Origin: Streptomyces xinghaiensis S187 | GTDB taxonomy: Bacteria > Actinomycetota > Actinomycetes > Streptomycetales > Streptomycetaceae | Direction of reading: 5' to 3' | Assembly: GCF_000220705.2 (NCBI RefSeq) | Contig: NZ_CP023202.1 | Location: 6,664,501 to 6,728,500, forward strand | DNA length: 64,000 bases | Shown: one piece after another, positions 30,613-39,694 of the stretch | Position numbering within the stretch: position 1 is the first letter of the stretch | Layout of the letters: the number at the start of each line of letters is the position of its first letter | The notes under the pieces: model-generated | Told to the model about the DNA's origin: nothing | The model's input: only the letters and a program-made list of their open reading frames with translations | The model's database searches: none | Program-made: the position numbers and the translations under genes

Positions 30613-31617
30613 TCACCGCCTGGCCCGGCTGGGCTGGACCCGCTTCGGCTCTCCCGCCATCTTGGGGTGATCCGGCGGATACGGCAGGTCCTCCAGACCG
30701 TGGTCGCGCTCGTCCCGCTCGGCGAGTTCCAGCGCGGCCTCCAGCCGGCAGGGGTGCTTCTCCATGTCCGCGTGCACATCGCCCAGGTCCGCGTACCGCA
30801 CCGGCATGGTCGCCAGGTCGAAGTCCTCCGGCACGGCGTGCGGCAGCTCCTCCCACAGCAGCGGTGCGGAGACCGGCGCGTGCGGCCGGGGACGGACGGA
30901 ATAGGCACCGGCGATGGTGCGGTCGCGGGCGGTCTGGTTGTAGTCGACGAAGATCTTCGGGCCGCGCTCCTCCTTCCACCAGGCGGTGGTGATCCGGTCC
31001 GGCGCACGCCGCTCCAGCTCCCGGCCCACCGCGATGGCGGCGCGGCGGACCTGCGTGAACGTCCAGCGCGGCTCGATGGGCACGAAGACGTGCAGCCCGC
31101 GCCCGCCCGAGGTCTTCGGCCAGCCGCGCAGGCCCAGCCCGTCCAGGACGTCCCGCAGCTCCTGTGCCGCGCGGACCGCCTCCCGGTAGCCGGTGCCCGG
31201 CTGCGGGTCGAGATCGATCCGCAGCTCGTCCGGGTGATCGGTGTTCCCGCGCCGCACCGGCCACGGGTGGAACGTCAGGCAGCCGAGGTTGGCCGCCCAC
31301 AGCACGGCGGCCGGCTCGGTGGGGCAGATCTCGTCCGCGTGCCGGCCGCTGGGGAAGGAGATGCGCGCCGTGGGAATCCAGTCGGGGAGGTTGGCCGGGG
31401 CCCGCTTCTGGAAGAACGACTCGCCCGTCACCCCGTCGGGGTAGCGCTCCAGGGTGGTGGGCCGGTTCCGCAGGGCCCGGGTGATGCCCTCGCCGACCGC
31501 CAGGTAGTAGCGGGCGACGTCGAGCTTGGTGAAGCCGCGCTCCGGGAAGTACACCTTGTCCGGATGGGACAGCTGTACGACCCGGCCGCCGACCGTGAGC
31601 TGCGCCGTCTCTGCCAT
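30613..31617 (-). CDS. LigD-type DNA/RNA polymerase domain protein (non-homologous end joining primase-polymerase)
   Basis: 334 aa, a stand-alone member of the archaeo-eukaryotic primase superfamily. It contains the two catalytic aspartates in LRIDLDPQ (about 140) and the third acidic residue in KIFVDYNQ, with GWPKTSGGRGLHVFVPI between them. In mycobacterial LigD this domain adds ribonucleotides at broken ends. A separate ATP-dependent ligase gene starts 114 bp away on the other strand, but no Ku gene is present here. The ATG at 31617 is at the start of the conserved region. Confidence 0.9.
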   Translation of the reverse strand: MAETAQLTVGGRVVQLSHPDKVYFPERGFTKLDVARYYLAVGEGITRALRNRPTTLERYPDGVTGESFFQKRAPANLPDWIPTARISFPSGRHADEICPTEPAAVLWAANLGCLTFHPWPVRRGNTDHPDELRIDLDPQPGTGYREAVRAAQELRDVLDGLGLRGWPKTSGGRGLHVFVPIEPRWTFTQVRRAAIAVGRELERRAPDRITTAWWKEERGPKIFVDYNQTARDRTIAGAYSVRPRPHAPVSAPLLWEELPHAVPEDFDLATMPVRYADLGDVHADMEKHPCRLEAALELAERDERDHGLEDLPYPPDHPKMAGEPKRVQPSRARR

Positions 31618-31731
31618 GCCGCCACGGTAGGCCGGGGCGGCGCGGCCCGCCTCCCGGCGGACTCCGCACCGGGCGCCCCCGGGTGCCCGCTCCGGCGCGC
31701 GGCGGACCGCGGACGGCCGCAGAATCGGCTC

Positions 31732-32805
31732 ATGGACCTCCCGGTGATGCCGCCCGTGCGCCCGATGCTGGCGAAGAGCGCGGCCCGCATCCCGGCGGAC
31801 ATGCTGTACGAGGCCAAATGGGACGGCTTCCGCGCCCTGGTCTTCCGGGACGGAGGCGAGATCGAGATCGCCAGCCGCTCCGGAAGACCGCTCAACCGCT
31901 ACTTCCCCGAACTGGTGGCGGCCTTCCGCGAACGGCTCCCGGAGCGCTGCGTCCTCGACGGGGAGATCGTCGTCGCGCGCGGCCCGCGGCTGGACTTCGA
32001 CGCGCTGCTGGAGCGCATCCATCCGGCCGACTCCCGGGTGCGGCTGCTCGCGGAGCGGACCCCGGCGGGCTATGTGGCCTTCGACCTGCTGGCCCTCGGC
32101 GACCGCTCGCTGCTCGAGACCCCGCAGCGGGAGCGGCGCGAGGCGCTGGTCGCCGCCCTGGAGCATGCGGGTGACCCCGTCTTCACGGCCCCGGCGACCT
32201 ACGACCTCGGCCTCGCGCGCCGCTGGTTCGAGCAGTTCGAGGGCGCGGGCCTGGACGGCGTCGTCGCCAAGCCGCCCGGTCTCGGCTACCGGCCGGGGGA
32301 ACGGGTCATGGTCAAGGTCAAGCACGAGCGGACCGCCGACTGCGTGCTGGCCGGCCTCCGCCCGCACAAGAGCGGCCCCGTCGTCGGCTCCCTGCTGCTC
32401 GGCCTGTTCGACGACGCCGGGCGGCTCCAGCACGTCGGCGTCTGCGCGGCCTTCCCCATGCGGCGGCGGAAGGAGCTGATGGAGGAGCTGGCGCCGCTGC
32501 GGATGGACTCGGCCGAGGGCCACCCCTGGGCGGACTGGGCCGAGGAGGAGGCGCACGAACGGAGCCGGATGCCGGGTGCGCCCAGCCGCTGGACGGGGAC
32601 GAAGGACCTCTCCTGGGTGCCGCTGCGCCCCGAGCGGGTCTGCGAGGTGGCGTACGACCACATGCAGGCCGGACGCTTCCGGCACACGGCCCGGTTCCGC
32701 CGCTGGCGGCCGGACCGGGTGCCGGAGTCGTGCACGTACGCGCAACTGGAGGAGCCGGTCCGCTACGACCTGTCGTCGGTGCTGCCGGGCCGGCCCTCCG
32801 GGTGA
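31732..32805 (+). CDS. ATP-dependent DNA ligase (LigC-like)
   Basis: 357 aa. The adenylated lysine is K29 in YEAKWDGFRA (motif I), followed by SGRPLNRYFPE (Ia), VLDGEIVV (III), AFDLLALG (IIIa), EGVVAKP-like DGVVAKPPG (IV) and VKVKHERT (V). The OB-fold follows to the end, so this is the small two-domain ligase type used in end joining. Its 3' end overlaps the convergent YihY gene by 43 bp. The divergent partner is the LigD-type polymerase. Confidence 0.92.
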   Translation: MDLPVMPPVRPMLAKSAARIPADMLYEAKWDGFRALVFRDGGEIEIASRSGRPLNRYFPELVAAFRERLPERCVLDGEIVVARGPRLDFDALLERIHPADSRVRLLAERTPAGYVAFDLLALGDRSLLETPQRERREALVAALEHAGDPVFTAPATYDLGLARRWFEQFEGAGLDGVVAKPPGLGYRPGERVMVKVKHERTADCVLAGLRPHKSGPVVGSLLLGLFDDAGRLQHVGVCAAFPMRRRKELMEELAPLRMDSAEGHPWADWAEEEAHERSRMPGAPSRWTGTKDLSWVPLRPERVCEVAYDHMQAGRFRHTARFRRWRPDRVPESCTYAQLEEPVRYDLSSVLPGRPSG

Positions 32806-33818
32806 CGGCTCTCGTGCTCGCGCTGGAGGTCCTCCGGCCACTTGCGGGTGTCGCGCGGCTCCACGTACGGCTCCACGTCCTCGGGGTGGCCGGCCTGGAC
32901 CGCCCGCTCCCGGGACAGCTCGGCGTCGAGCTCCAGGCCGAGCAGAATGGCCAGGTTGGAGATCCACAGCCAGACCAGGAAGATGATGACACCGGCCAGG
33001 GTGCCGTACGTCTTGTTGTACGAGCCGAAGTTGGCGACGTAGAACGCGAACGCGCCCGAGGCCAGCAGCCACACCACCACCGCGATCAGGCTGCCCGGGG
33101 TCACCCAGCGGAAGCCGCGGCCCCGGACGTTGGGCGCGGCCCAGTAGAGCAGGGCGATCATCAGCACCACCAGGATCAGCAGGACGGGCCACTTGGCGAT
33201 GGACCACACGGTCATCGCCGTGTCGCCCAGGCCGACCATGTCCCCGGCGCGCTGGGCGAGCGGCCCGGTGAAGACCACGATGAGCGCGCTCGCCGCGAGC
33301 ATGATCATCAGGGCCACGGTCAGCACCAGCCGCAGGGGGGTGATCTTCCAGGCGGGGCGGCCCTCCGGCAGGTCGTAGACCGCGTTCGAGGTGCGGATGA
33401 ACGCCGCGATGTAGCCGGACGCCGACCACACCGCGGCCGCCAGGCCGATGAGGGCGAAGACGCCACTGGTGGAGGCGTTGCCCTGGAGCTGGGTCACGGC
33501 CCGGTCGAGGATGTCGCGGGCCGCGCCGGGGGCCAGGGACTGCACGTTCTCCAGGATCTTGTCCGTGGCCGACCGGCCGATCACTCCCAGCAGCGAGACG
33601 AGGACCAGCAGCGCCGGGAAGATCGACAGCACCCCGAAGTAGGTCAGCGCGGCGGCCCGGTCCTGGAGGTCGTCCTCCTTGAACTCCTTGAGGGTCCGGC
33701 GCAGCACCCCCTTCCAGGAGCGGGAGGGCAGTTCGCCCGGTCCCTCCGGGGCCGCGGATCCGTGCGGACCCCCCGTGGTGGCCCCGCGGGCCTCTTCGTG
33801 ATCGTTCGTAGGTCCCAT
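32763..33818 (-). CDS. YihY/UPF0761-family membrane protein
   Basis: 351 aa, with a 65-residue hydrophilic N-terminus, six predicted transmembrane helices at about 75-310 (ALTYFGVLSIFPALLVL near the start, then AVWSASGYIAAF, and NKTYGTLAGVIIFLVWLW) and an acidic C-tail. It was once annotated as RNase BN, but that function was later refuted for this family. GGAGG lies very close to the chosen ATG, so the start is uncertain by a few tens of residues. The last 43 bp overlap the ligase gene tail to tail. Confidence 0.88.
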   Translation of the reverse strand: MGPTNDHEEARGATTGGPHGSAAPEGPGELPSRSWKGVLRRTLKEFKEDDLQDRAAALTYFGVLSIFPALLVLVSLLGVIGRSATDKILENVQSLAPGAARDILDRAVTQLQGNASTSGVFALIGLAAAVWSASGYIAAFIRTSNAVYDLPEGRPAWKITPLRLVLTVALMIMLAASALIVVFTGPLAQRAGDMVGLGDTAMTVWSIAKWPVLLILVVLMIALLYWAAPNVRGRGFRWVTPGSLIAVVVWLLASGAFAFYVANFGSYNKTYGTLAGVIIFLVWLWISNLAILLGLELDAELSRERAVQAGHPEDVEPYVEPRDTRKWPEDLQREHESRHPEGRPGSTDDRS

Positions 33819-34326
33819 GTCCTCCGGGTCCCCCGGTCCGCCGCCGTCAACCCGGCCGATTGGCGGGGCACAAGCCGTACGGGGCGGGCCGGCGGGCATC
33901 CGCGCAGGTCACGGAGGGTCCCCGGGCCGGGGCTCCGGGTGCGGACCGCCCCGGAGGCGAACACCTGTCCGCCGTGGCCGTGTGAGCAAAGCCACCGCCG
34001 CCGCTGCGGCCGGGCGCCCGGCGGGAGTTGGGCCGCCCGCGCCCCGGGACGGCGCCGGCGCGCGTGCCGGAGGGCGGCGCCGTCTGTGAGGATGGCCGCC
34101 GTTGGCTCCGTCCCCGCGGGACGCCTCCGGGCGGACCCGGCGGCCGGAGCCGCGTGCCGGACACCTCTCCCCGGCATCCCGGACCGGGGCCCGGCACCGC
34201 GAGAGCCGGGCCCCGGCCCGGGGATCAGGCCCCGGCCCGGGGCCGCCCCGTCCGGGCCCGCCCCGCCCGTACGGCGACGGCCCGGACACGACGGAGGAGC
34301 GCCCGCCCCGCGCGGGCGCCCGCTAC
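33819..34326. other. Gene-free interval, 508 bp
   Basis: Between YihY (minus) and DUF1990 (minus). It holds two tandem hairpin-forming palindromes CCCCGGCCCGGGG at 34211-34223 and 34230-34242, a plausible terminator for the DUF1990 gene. I see no credible gene; open frames lack codon bias. Confidence 0.5.
34211..34242 (-). terminator. Tandem palindromes downstream of DUF1990 gene
   Basis: Two copies of the near-palindrome CCCCGGCCCGGGG, 19 bp apart, 85-116 bp past the stop. Likely transcription end, weakly supported. Confidence 0.4.
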
Positions 34327-34884
34327 TCACCCCTCGCGCGCCGCCCGGGCGACGGAGCGCAGATAGCGGCCCAGGGCCAGCCGCTGGGCCGCCCGGGCGA
34401 CCGGCCCGGCGAGCCGGGTGTACCGGGCTGCGGCGCGGGAGAACACGGCGATCTCGACCCGCACCGCGCCGCCGGCGTCCCTGATCACCGTGAAGGACTC
34501 CTCCCCGCACTCCGGATGCCCCGGCAGCGATCCGTACGCGAAGCCGGCCCGGTCCGGCCCGCGCTCCGTCCAGACCACCCGGCAGGGGATGAGCGGTCCC
34601 GGCAGCCGCAGTCCGCCGGGCCGGGGAACGAGCAGCACGGTGCCGCCCTCCTCGACCGGTGTACCGGGGTGGGGTGCCAGGCCGGTGGCGCGCTGCGGCC
34701 CCCAGTCCAGGACGAAGGCGGCGGCCCGTTCGAAGACCTCCGCGCCGTGGCCGACCGGCAGGGAGCGCCGGAGGCGCAGCCGGTATCCGGCGGGGAGCGG
34801 ATCCTCCCGGGTGGCCCCGGTCTCCGCGTACGTGGGCCCGGCGGCGCACGCCGCTCGGTACACCTGCTCGAGGTCACGGGCCAT
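34327..34884 (-). CDS. DUF1990 family protein
   Basis: 185 aa. It has the DUF1990 pattern: YAETGATREDPLPAGYR near 19-35, a central WGPQRATGLAP.., RVVWTERGPDRAGFAYGSLPGHPECGEE near 105-130 and a C-terminal ARYTRLAGPVARAAQRLA. The family is widespread in actinomycetes and has no established function; structure and sequence suggest a lipid- or small-molecule-binding fold. No signal peptide. It is divergent from an SDR gene across 224 bp. Confidence 0.8.
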   Translation of the reverse strand: MARDLEQVYRAACAAGPTYAETGATREDPLPAGYRLRLRRSLPVGHGAEVFERAAAFVLDWGPQRATGLAPHPGTPVEEGGTVLLVPRPGGLRLPGPLIPCRVVWTERGPDRAGFAYGSLPGHPECGEESFTVIRDAGGAVRVEIAVFSRAAARYTRLAGPVARAAQRLALGRYLRSVARAAREG

Positions 34885-35108
34885 GGACCGGACTATAGGA
34901 CCGTCCGGAGACCCGCACCGGCGCCCGGTGGGAGGCGGAGGCGGAAGCGTCCGTCCGCGGCCACGCGCCGTGACCGCGTCCCGTCATACCGGTGATATTC
35001 GGTTTGTCCTGTTCTGTGAGGGTTACCGCGACACCGCAGGCCCCACGAGCCGGGCCCGGCGGACACCCCGGCCGGGCAGGCCCGCCGAGCACATCCGGGA
35101 GGACCCCG

Positions 35109-35882
35109 ATGGGCAGCACAGCGCAGAAGACCGCGACGCACGGCACAGCACCGGTGGATCTGGCGGGGAAGAACGCCATGGTGACCGGCGGCGCCCGCGG
35201 CCTGGGCGCCTCGATCAGCCGGGCCCTGGCGCGGGCGGGGGCCGCCGTCGACGTGGCGGACGTCCGGCGCGAACTCGCCCAGGACCTGTGCCGCGAACTC
35301 AAGGCCGAGGGACACCAGGCCCGCTACACCGAACTCGACGTCCGTGAACCGGCCGTGGCGGCACGGTTCTTCCGCGACCTCGACCAGGTGGAACGGCCCC
35401 TCGACATCCTCGTCAACAACGCCGCCGTGGACGTCTCCAAGCCGATCGAGCATCTGTCGGCCGAGGAGGTCACCCGGGTCGTCGGCACCAATCTGCTCGG
35501 CCCCATGTACCTGTGCCTGGAGGTCTACCGGCGGATGGTGGCCCGCGGCAGCGGCCACATCGTGAACATCCTGTCCACGGCCTCCAACCGCACCTGGACC
35601 GAGGCCGGCCCCTACGCGGCGGGCAAGTCGGGGCTGCGCGCCTTCACCCACACCCTCTTCAAGGAGGCGCAGCGCGACTGCCTCGGGATCGGCGTCACGG
35701 GCGTCATCGCGGGCGGTATGGAGACCCCGTTCGTCCTCGACCGCTTCCCGGACGCGGACACCACCAAGCTGCAGAGCCCCGACATCGTCGCCGACGCGGT
35801 GCTCTACGCCCTGTCGGTGCCGCACGGCAGCGTCATCCCCGAACTCGTGGTGGTCCCGCGCTGCGAGACGTCCTGGCCGTGA
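35109..35882 (+). CDS. Short-chain dehydrogenase/reductase (SDR)
   Basis: 257 aa, ATG with GGGAGGA five bases upstream. Motifs: TGGARGLGAS (cofactor), ADVRREL (negatively charged second strand, favouring NAD), NNAAVDVS, catalytic Ser in NILSTASN and YAAGK. The C-terminus ends PHGSVIPELVVVPRCE, without the usual oligomer tail seen in the other two SDRs of this window. Substrate unknown. Confidence 0.85.
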   Translation: MGSTAQKTATHGTAPVDLAGKNAMVTGGARGLGASISRALARAGAAVDVADVRRELAQDLCRELKAEGHQARYTELDVREPAVAARFFRDLDQVERPLDILVNNAAVDVSKPIEHLSAEEVTRVVGTNLLGPMYLCLEVYRRMVARGSGHIVNILSTASNRTWTEAGPYAAGKSGLRAFTHTLFKEAQRDCLGIGVTGVIAGGMETPFVLDRFPDADTTKLQSPDIVADAVLYALSVPHGSVIPELVVVPRCETSWP

Positions 35883-35943
35883 CCCGCGGCGGCCGGGACG
35901 GCCCTCGGCACGGGAACCGGGACGACGGGCGAGGAGAGGCGGA

Positions 35944-36966
35944 GTGACGGTGGACCGGAAACCGCGGAGCGCCCCGCGCACGGGCCGCGCCGGCACGGAC
36001 CCCCGCCCCGGTCCCGTCGCCGGGCCGGAGAGTCCGGTGGCCCCCGCCGCCCCGGGAGCGCGGGCCGGGCCCGGCGGTGATCCGCCGTGGAGCGGGCCGC
36101 TGCCGGGCGGCGGCGACCCCTCGGGGTTCGGCGGCTGGTACCGGCACGGCGGAGGCCCCGGCCGCGAGGCGCCGTACGGGTACGACGGACCGTACGGCCA
36201 CGGCAGCCACGGCGGACCGTACGGGCATCTCCACGAGTACGGGGAGTCCCGCGGCCACGAGGCCCCGGCCCCCGACCGCATGCAGGCGATCCTGGAGGCC
36301 ACCAAGCAGGTGGCCGGGCTGCTGAAGGCGGCCGGTCACCCCTTCGCCCTGGCCGGCGGCGTGGCCGCGTACGCGCACGGCAACATGGCCCGGCTCGAAC
36401 ACGACGCCGACTTCTGCGTGCTGCCCGAGGACGCCGGGGCGGTCGCGGGCACGCTCCGGAAGGCCGGCATCCCGGTCTACGACCCGCCCGAGGACTGGCT
36501 GTTCAAGGCCCGCTGCCGCGGCCAGGACGTCGACCTCATCTACGAGCTCAAACAGCAGCCGGTGACCAGGGAACTCCTGGACCGTGCCGAGATCCTGCCG
36601 GTGGACTCGGTCGTGATGCCCGTGCTGGCACCGACGGACCTCCTCATCGGGCTGCTCAACGCCCTCTCCGAACACCACTGCGACTTCAGCGGAGTGCTGC
36701 CGCTGGCCCGCACCCTGCGGGAGAAGGTCGACTGGGACCGGGTGCGCCGCGTCTGCGGGGACGCGCCCATGCCCGATGCCTTCCTCTTCCTCCTCGAACG
36801 CCTCGGCGTCATCGCCCCCCGCGGCCCGGGTACACCGGGCGGGAGCGCCGACGGGCACGGGGGCGCACCCACCGCACACGGACAGCCGCACACACCGCCG
36901 CCCGCACCGCGGCCCGGGACGGCGGCGGACGGAAGGCGGCAACGGCCGGAAGGACACCGGGCATGA
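35944..36966 (+). CDS. Nucleotidyltransferase-fold protein with disordered N-terminus
   Basis: 340 aa, GTG start behind GAGGAG. The first ~105 residues are Gly/Pro/Tyr/His-rich (repeats like GPYGH) and probably disordered. From about 110 there is a nucleotidyltransferase-like domain: FALAGGVAAYAHGNMARLEHDADFCV, with the GG and D-x-D motifs, then DVDLIYEL (third acidic residue). The C-terminal 50 residues are again low-complexity. It resembles substrate-recognition or antitoxin-type minimal nucleotidyltransferases. It overlaps the next gene by 4 bp (ATGA). Confidence 0.75.
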   Translation: MTVDRKPRSAPRTGRAGTDPRPGPVAGPESPVAPAAPGARAGPGGDPPWSGPLPGGGDPSGFGGWYRHGGGPGREAPYGYDGPYGHGSHGGPYGHLHEYGESRGHEAPAPDRMQAILEATKQVAGLLKAAGHPFALAGGVAAYAHGNMARLEHDADFCVLPEDAGAVAGTLRKAGIPVYDPPEDWLFKARCRGQDVDLIYELKQQPVTRELLDRAEILPVDSVVMPVLAPTDLLIGLLNALSEHHCDFSGVLPLARTLREKVDWDRVRRVCGDAPMPDAFLFLLERLGVIAPRGPGTPGGSADGHGGAPTAHGQPHTPPPAPRPGTAADGRRQRPEGHRA

Positions 36967-37262
36967 CGGACCACCACGCGGGGCCGGCCGCCGGCGGCGA
37001 CCGGAACCCCGGCGCCACCGCGACCACCGAGTACCGCCTCGCCCATCTCCAGGAGCGGCTCGCCCGGGAGGGCAGCGGCGACATGGGCATCCGCCTGGAG
37101 ATGCGCGGCGGCAGCCTGCTGCTGACCGGCACCGTCCCCTCGGCCGCCAACCGGGAGGAGATCCTCCGCATCGTCGCGGAGGTCCTGCCGGACGTCCCGG
37201 TGCGCAGCGACATCGGCCTGACCGACCACAGCGCGCCCGACCGCCCGGAGGAACTGTCATGA
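36963..37262 (+). CDS. Small BON-like domain protein
   Basis: 99 aa, ATG overlapping the previous stop and ATGA overlap with the next gene. Residues about 25-85 (YRLAHLQERLA, LEMRGGSLLLTGTVPSAANREEILRIV, DVPVRSDIGL) match a BON-type alpha-beta fold: a helix, the VxLxGxV strand turn and a following helix. BON domains bind phospholipid or other ligands. No signal peptide, so cytoplasmic here. Placed between two enzymes, it may connect them. Confidence 0.7.
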   Translation: MTDHHAGPAAGGDRNPGATATTEYRLAHLQERLAREGSGDMGIRLEMRGGSLLLTGTVPSAANREEILRIVAEVLPDVPVRSDIGLTDHSAPDRPEELS

Positions 37263-38044
37263 TCCGCGTCGCGGCCGTCGGCGACATCCACATGGCCCCG
37301 GACAGCCGCGGGCTGCTCCGCCCGGCCTTCGAAACCCTCGGCGACCGCGCCGATCTCTTCCTGCTGGCGGGCGACCTCACCCGGCACGGCACCCCGGAGG
37401 AGGCCCGCGTCGTCGCGGAGGAGATCACCGGGCTGCCCGTGCCGGTCGTCGCCGTCCTCGGCAACCACGACTACCAGGACGACCGGCCGGAGGAGGTCGC
37501 CGACATCCTCCGCTCCGCCGGCGCGACGGTGCTGGAGGGCGGCAGCACCGTGCTCCGCGTGGGCGGGTCCGCCGTGGGGATCGCCGGCGTGAAAGGCTTC
37601 TGCGGCGGCTTCGCGGGGCGCAGCGCGGGGGAGTTCGGCGAGCCGGAGATGAAGGCGTTCGTCCGCTCCACCCGGCTCAGCGCGGACAGCCTGCACCGGG
37701 AGCTGGAGGCCCTGGCCGATCGGGAGTGCCTGCTGCGGATCGCGCTCACCCACTTCTCGCCCGTCCGCGACACGCTCGCCGGGGAGCCCGAGGAGATCTA
37801 CCCGTTCCTCGGCAGCTACCAGCTCGCCGAGGCCATCGACGGCGCCGGGGCCGACCTGGCCGTGCACGGCCACGCCCATCTGGGCACCGAGCACGGCATG
37901 ACGGGCGGCGGGGTGCTGGTGCGCAACGTCGCCCAGCCCGTCATCCGGCGCGCCTTCGCGGTCTACCACCTGGCGTGCGCCCCGGACGCCGGGGGAGCCG
38001 TGGAGGAGGGGCGGCCCGCGTACGCCGACCGGGGCATGTCCTGA
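37259..38044 (+). CDS. Metallophosphoesterase
   Basis: 261 aa. Calcineurin-like metal ligands are in GDIHMAP, LLAGDLTRHG, LGNHDYQDD, LTHFSPV and HGHAHLG. There is no signal peptide. It is the last gene of the three-gene set joined by 4-bp overlaps, so its amount should follow that of the BON and nucleotidyltransferase proteins. It could remove phosphate or nucleotide groups added by the first enzyme; that is inference from gene order only. Confidence 0.88.
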   Translation: MIRVAAVGDIHMAPDSRGLLRPAFETLGDRADLFLLAGDLTRHGTPEEARVVAEEITGLPVPVVAVLGNHDYQDDRPEEVADILRSAGATVLEGGSTVLRVGGSAVGIAGVKGFCGGFAGRSAGEFGEPEMKAFVRSTRLSADSLHRELEALADRECLLRIALTHFSPVRDTLAGEPEEIYPFLGSYQLAEAIDGAGADLAVHGHAHLGTEHGMTGGGVLVRNVAQPVIRRAFAVYHLACAPDAGGAVEEGRPAYADRGMS

Positions 38045-38134
38045 GAATCGCTGATTGGTCCGTTCCGGTCCGGGTACTGCGGACGGGCGGCCGTCACCCA
38101 TGACGCCGCGCACTCCGTACCACCAGGAGGAGAC

Positions 38135-38332
38135 ATGGCCGAGAAGGTCAATCCGATCGAACTGCAGAAGGCCCTCAAGGGCGCCGACTACCCGGCGGAC
38201 CGCAAGTCCCTCGCCTCCCTGGCCGAGAGCAACGGGGCCGACCGCAAGATCGTCGAGAAGATCGAGAGTCTCGGGCAGAAGAAGTTCACCGGCCCCGACC
38301 AGGTCGAGAAGGCCGTGGCGCAGGAGCAGTGA
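38135..38332 (+). CDS. DUF2795 protein
   Basis: 65 aa, ATG behind CAGGAGGAGA. It is a full-length DUF2795 protein: [21 protein letters not shown], then [18 protein letters not shown]. This fold is a small helical bundle related to PRC or HTH-like domains and is common in actinomycetes, function unknown. The next gene starts 29 bp after its stop, so it may be in the same transcript. Confidence 0.85.
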   Translation: MAEKVNPIELQKALKGADYPADRKSLASLAESNGADRKIVEKIESLGQKKFTGPDQVEKAVAQEQ

Positions 38333-38361
38333 GCAGGCCGGTGCGGAAAGGAGACCTCCCC

Positions 38362-39477
38362 ATGGACGCCGCCGACAAGGCAGCGATACCCGGATCCGGC
38401 GGGCCCGGCGGGCCCGCCGGCCCTTCCGGACCGGGCGCCGCCGCGCCGCCCGCGGACAGGGCCGCCGCACGGCCCGCGACACCGGCCGGAGCCGTGCCGG
38501 GTGACGGCGGCCGCCGCTGGGACCACGCCGTCGTCACCGGCGGGGCCGGCTTCGTCGGCTCCCACCTGTGCACGGCCCTGCTGGCGGAAGGGACCGCCGT
38601 CACCTGCGTGGACGACTTCTCCACCGGAACGCCCGGCAACATCGCACACCTGCGGGACCACCCCGGGTTCACGCTGCTGCGGGCCGACGTCAGCGCACCG
38701 TTCGCCGGGCACGTCCCCGGACCGGTGGACCTCGTCCTGCACTTCGCCTCGCCCGCCTCGCCCGCCGACTACCTCCGGCTGCCGCTGCACACCCTGGACA
38801 CCGGCAGCCTCGGCACCCGCAACGCGCTGGCACTCGCCCGCGAACGGGAGGCCCGCTTCGTCCTCGCCTCCACCTCGGAGGTCTACGGCGACCCCCTGCA
38901 GCATCCGCAGAACGAGCGCTACTGGGGCAACGTCAACCCGGTCGGCCCGCGCAGCGTCTACGACGAGGCCAAGCGCTTCGGCGAGGCGCTGACCACTGCG
39001 GAGGCCGCGGCCCGCGGCACGGACGCCGGCATCGTCCGGCTCTTCAACACCTACGGTCCGCGGATGCGCGGGCACGACGGGCGCGCCGTGCCCACGTTCA
39101 TCCGCCAGGCGCTGGCGGGCGAACCGCTGACGGTCACCGGCGACGGCCGGCAGACCCGCTCCCTGGCCTACGTCGACGACACCGTCCGGGGCATTCTCGC
39201 CTTGGCCGCGTCCGACCTCCTCGGGCCGGTCAACCTCGGCAACCCGGACGAGATCACCATGCTCGACCTGGCGCACCAGGTCATCGACCTCACCGGCTCG
39301 CCCTCCACGGTCCGCTTCATCGAACGGCCGACGGACGACCCGGCCGTGCGCTGCCCGGACATCACCCTGGCCCGCGGCAAGCTCCAGTGGGCGCCGCTCG
39401 TCGACGCCCGGGAAGGGCTGGCCCGCACCATCGAGTGGTACCGGCAGCGGGCCCGGCCCGGGGCGGAGGCCGCCTGA
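38362..39477 (+). CDS. UDP-glucuronate decarboxylase (UDP-xylose synthase)-like SDR epimerase
   Basis: 371 aa. The ATG at 38362 has AAAGGAGA upstream and is preferred to an in-frame GTG that overlaps the DUF2795 stop. After a ~50-residue Pro/Ala tail come [11 protein letters not shown] (NAD), the STSEVYGDP serine motif, and the hallmark [18 protein letters not shown], with [11 protein letters not shown]. These match UXS-type decarboxylases better than GalE. It would form UDP-xylose from UDP-glucuronate for surface glycans. It starts a set with a carbamoyltransferase and a glycosyltransferase. Confidence 0.85.
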   Translation: MDAADKAAIPGSGGPGGPAGPSGPGAAAPPADRAAARPATPAGAVPGDGGRRWDHAVVTGGAGFVGSHLCTALLAEGTAVTCVDDFSTGTPGNIAHLRDHPGFTLLRADVSAPFAGHVPGPVDLVLHFASPASPADYLRLPLHTLDTGSLGTRNALALAREREARFVLASTSEVYGDPLQHPQNERYWGNVNPVGPRSVYDEAKRFGEALTTAEAAARGTDAGIVRLFNTYGPRMRGHDGRAVPTFIRQALAGEPLTVTGDGRQTRSLAYVDDTVRGILALAASDLLGPVNLGNPDEITMLDLAHQVIDLTGSPSTVRFIERPTDDPAVRCPDITLARGKLQWAPLVDAREGLARTIEWYRQRARPGAEAA

Positions 39478-39694
39478 GCGGCGCGGCACCGGCGCCGGCA
39501 ACCGGCACCGGGGCGAGGCGCCCGCCGCGCCGGGGCCGCCGCGGCCGGTCCGCGGCCGCTCCAGGGGCTCACGTCCCACAGCACGCAGGGCTCCCGAGCC
39601 CCTGCGGCCTCCCGCCGTCCCGGCCCCGCCCCGTTCCCTTCCTCCCTGTCCACCGAGACCTTCGCGGCCCCGGCCGCCGAAAGAGCGGAAACCC

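Noticed and set aside
34211..34242. Tandem CCCCGGCCCGGGG as a possible origin or attachment site
   Set aside because: Only two copies with no flanking features; a terminator or chance GC palindrome is simpler.
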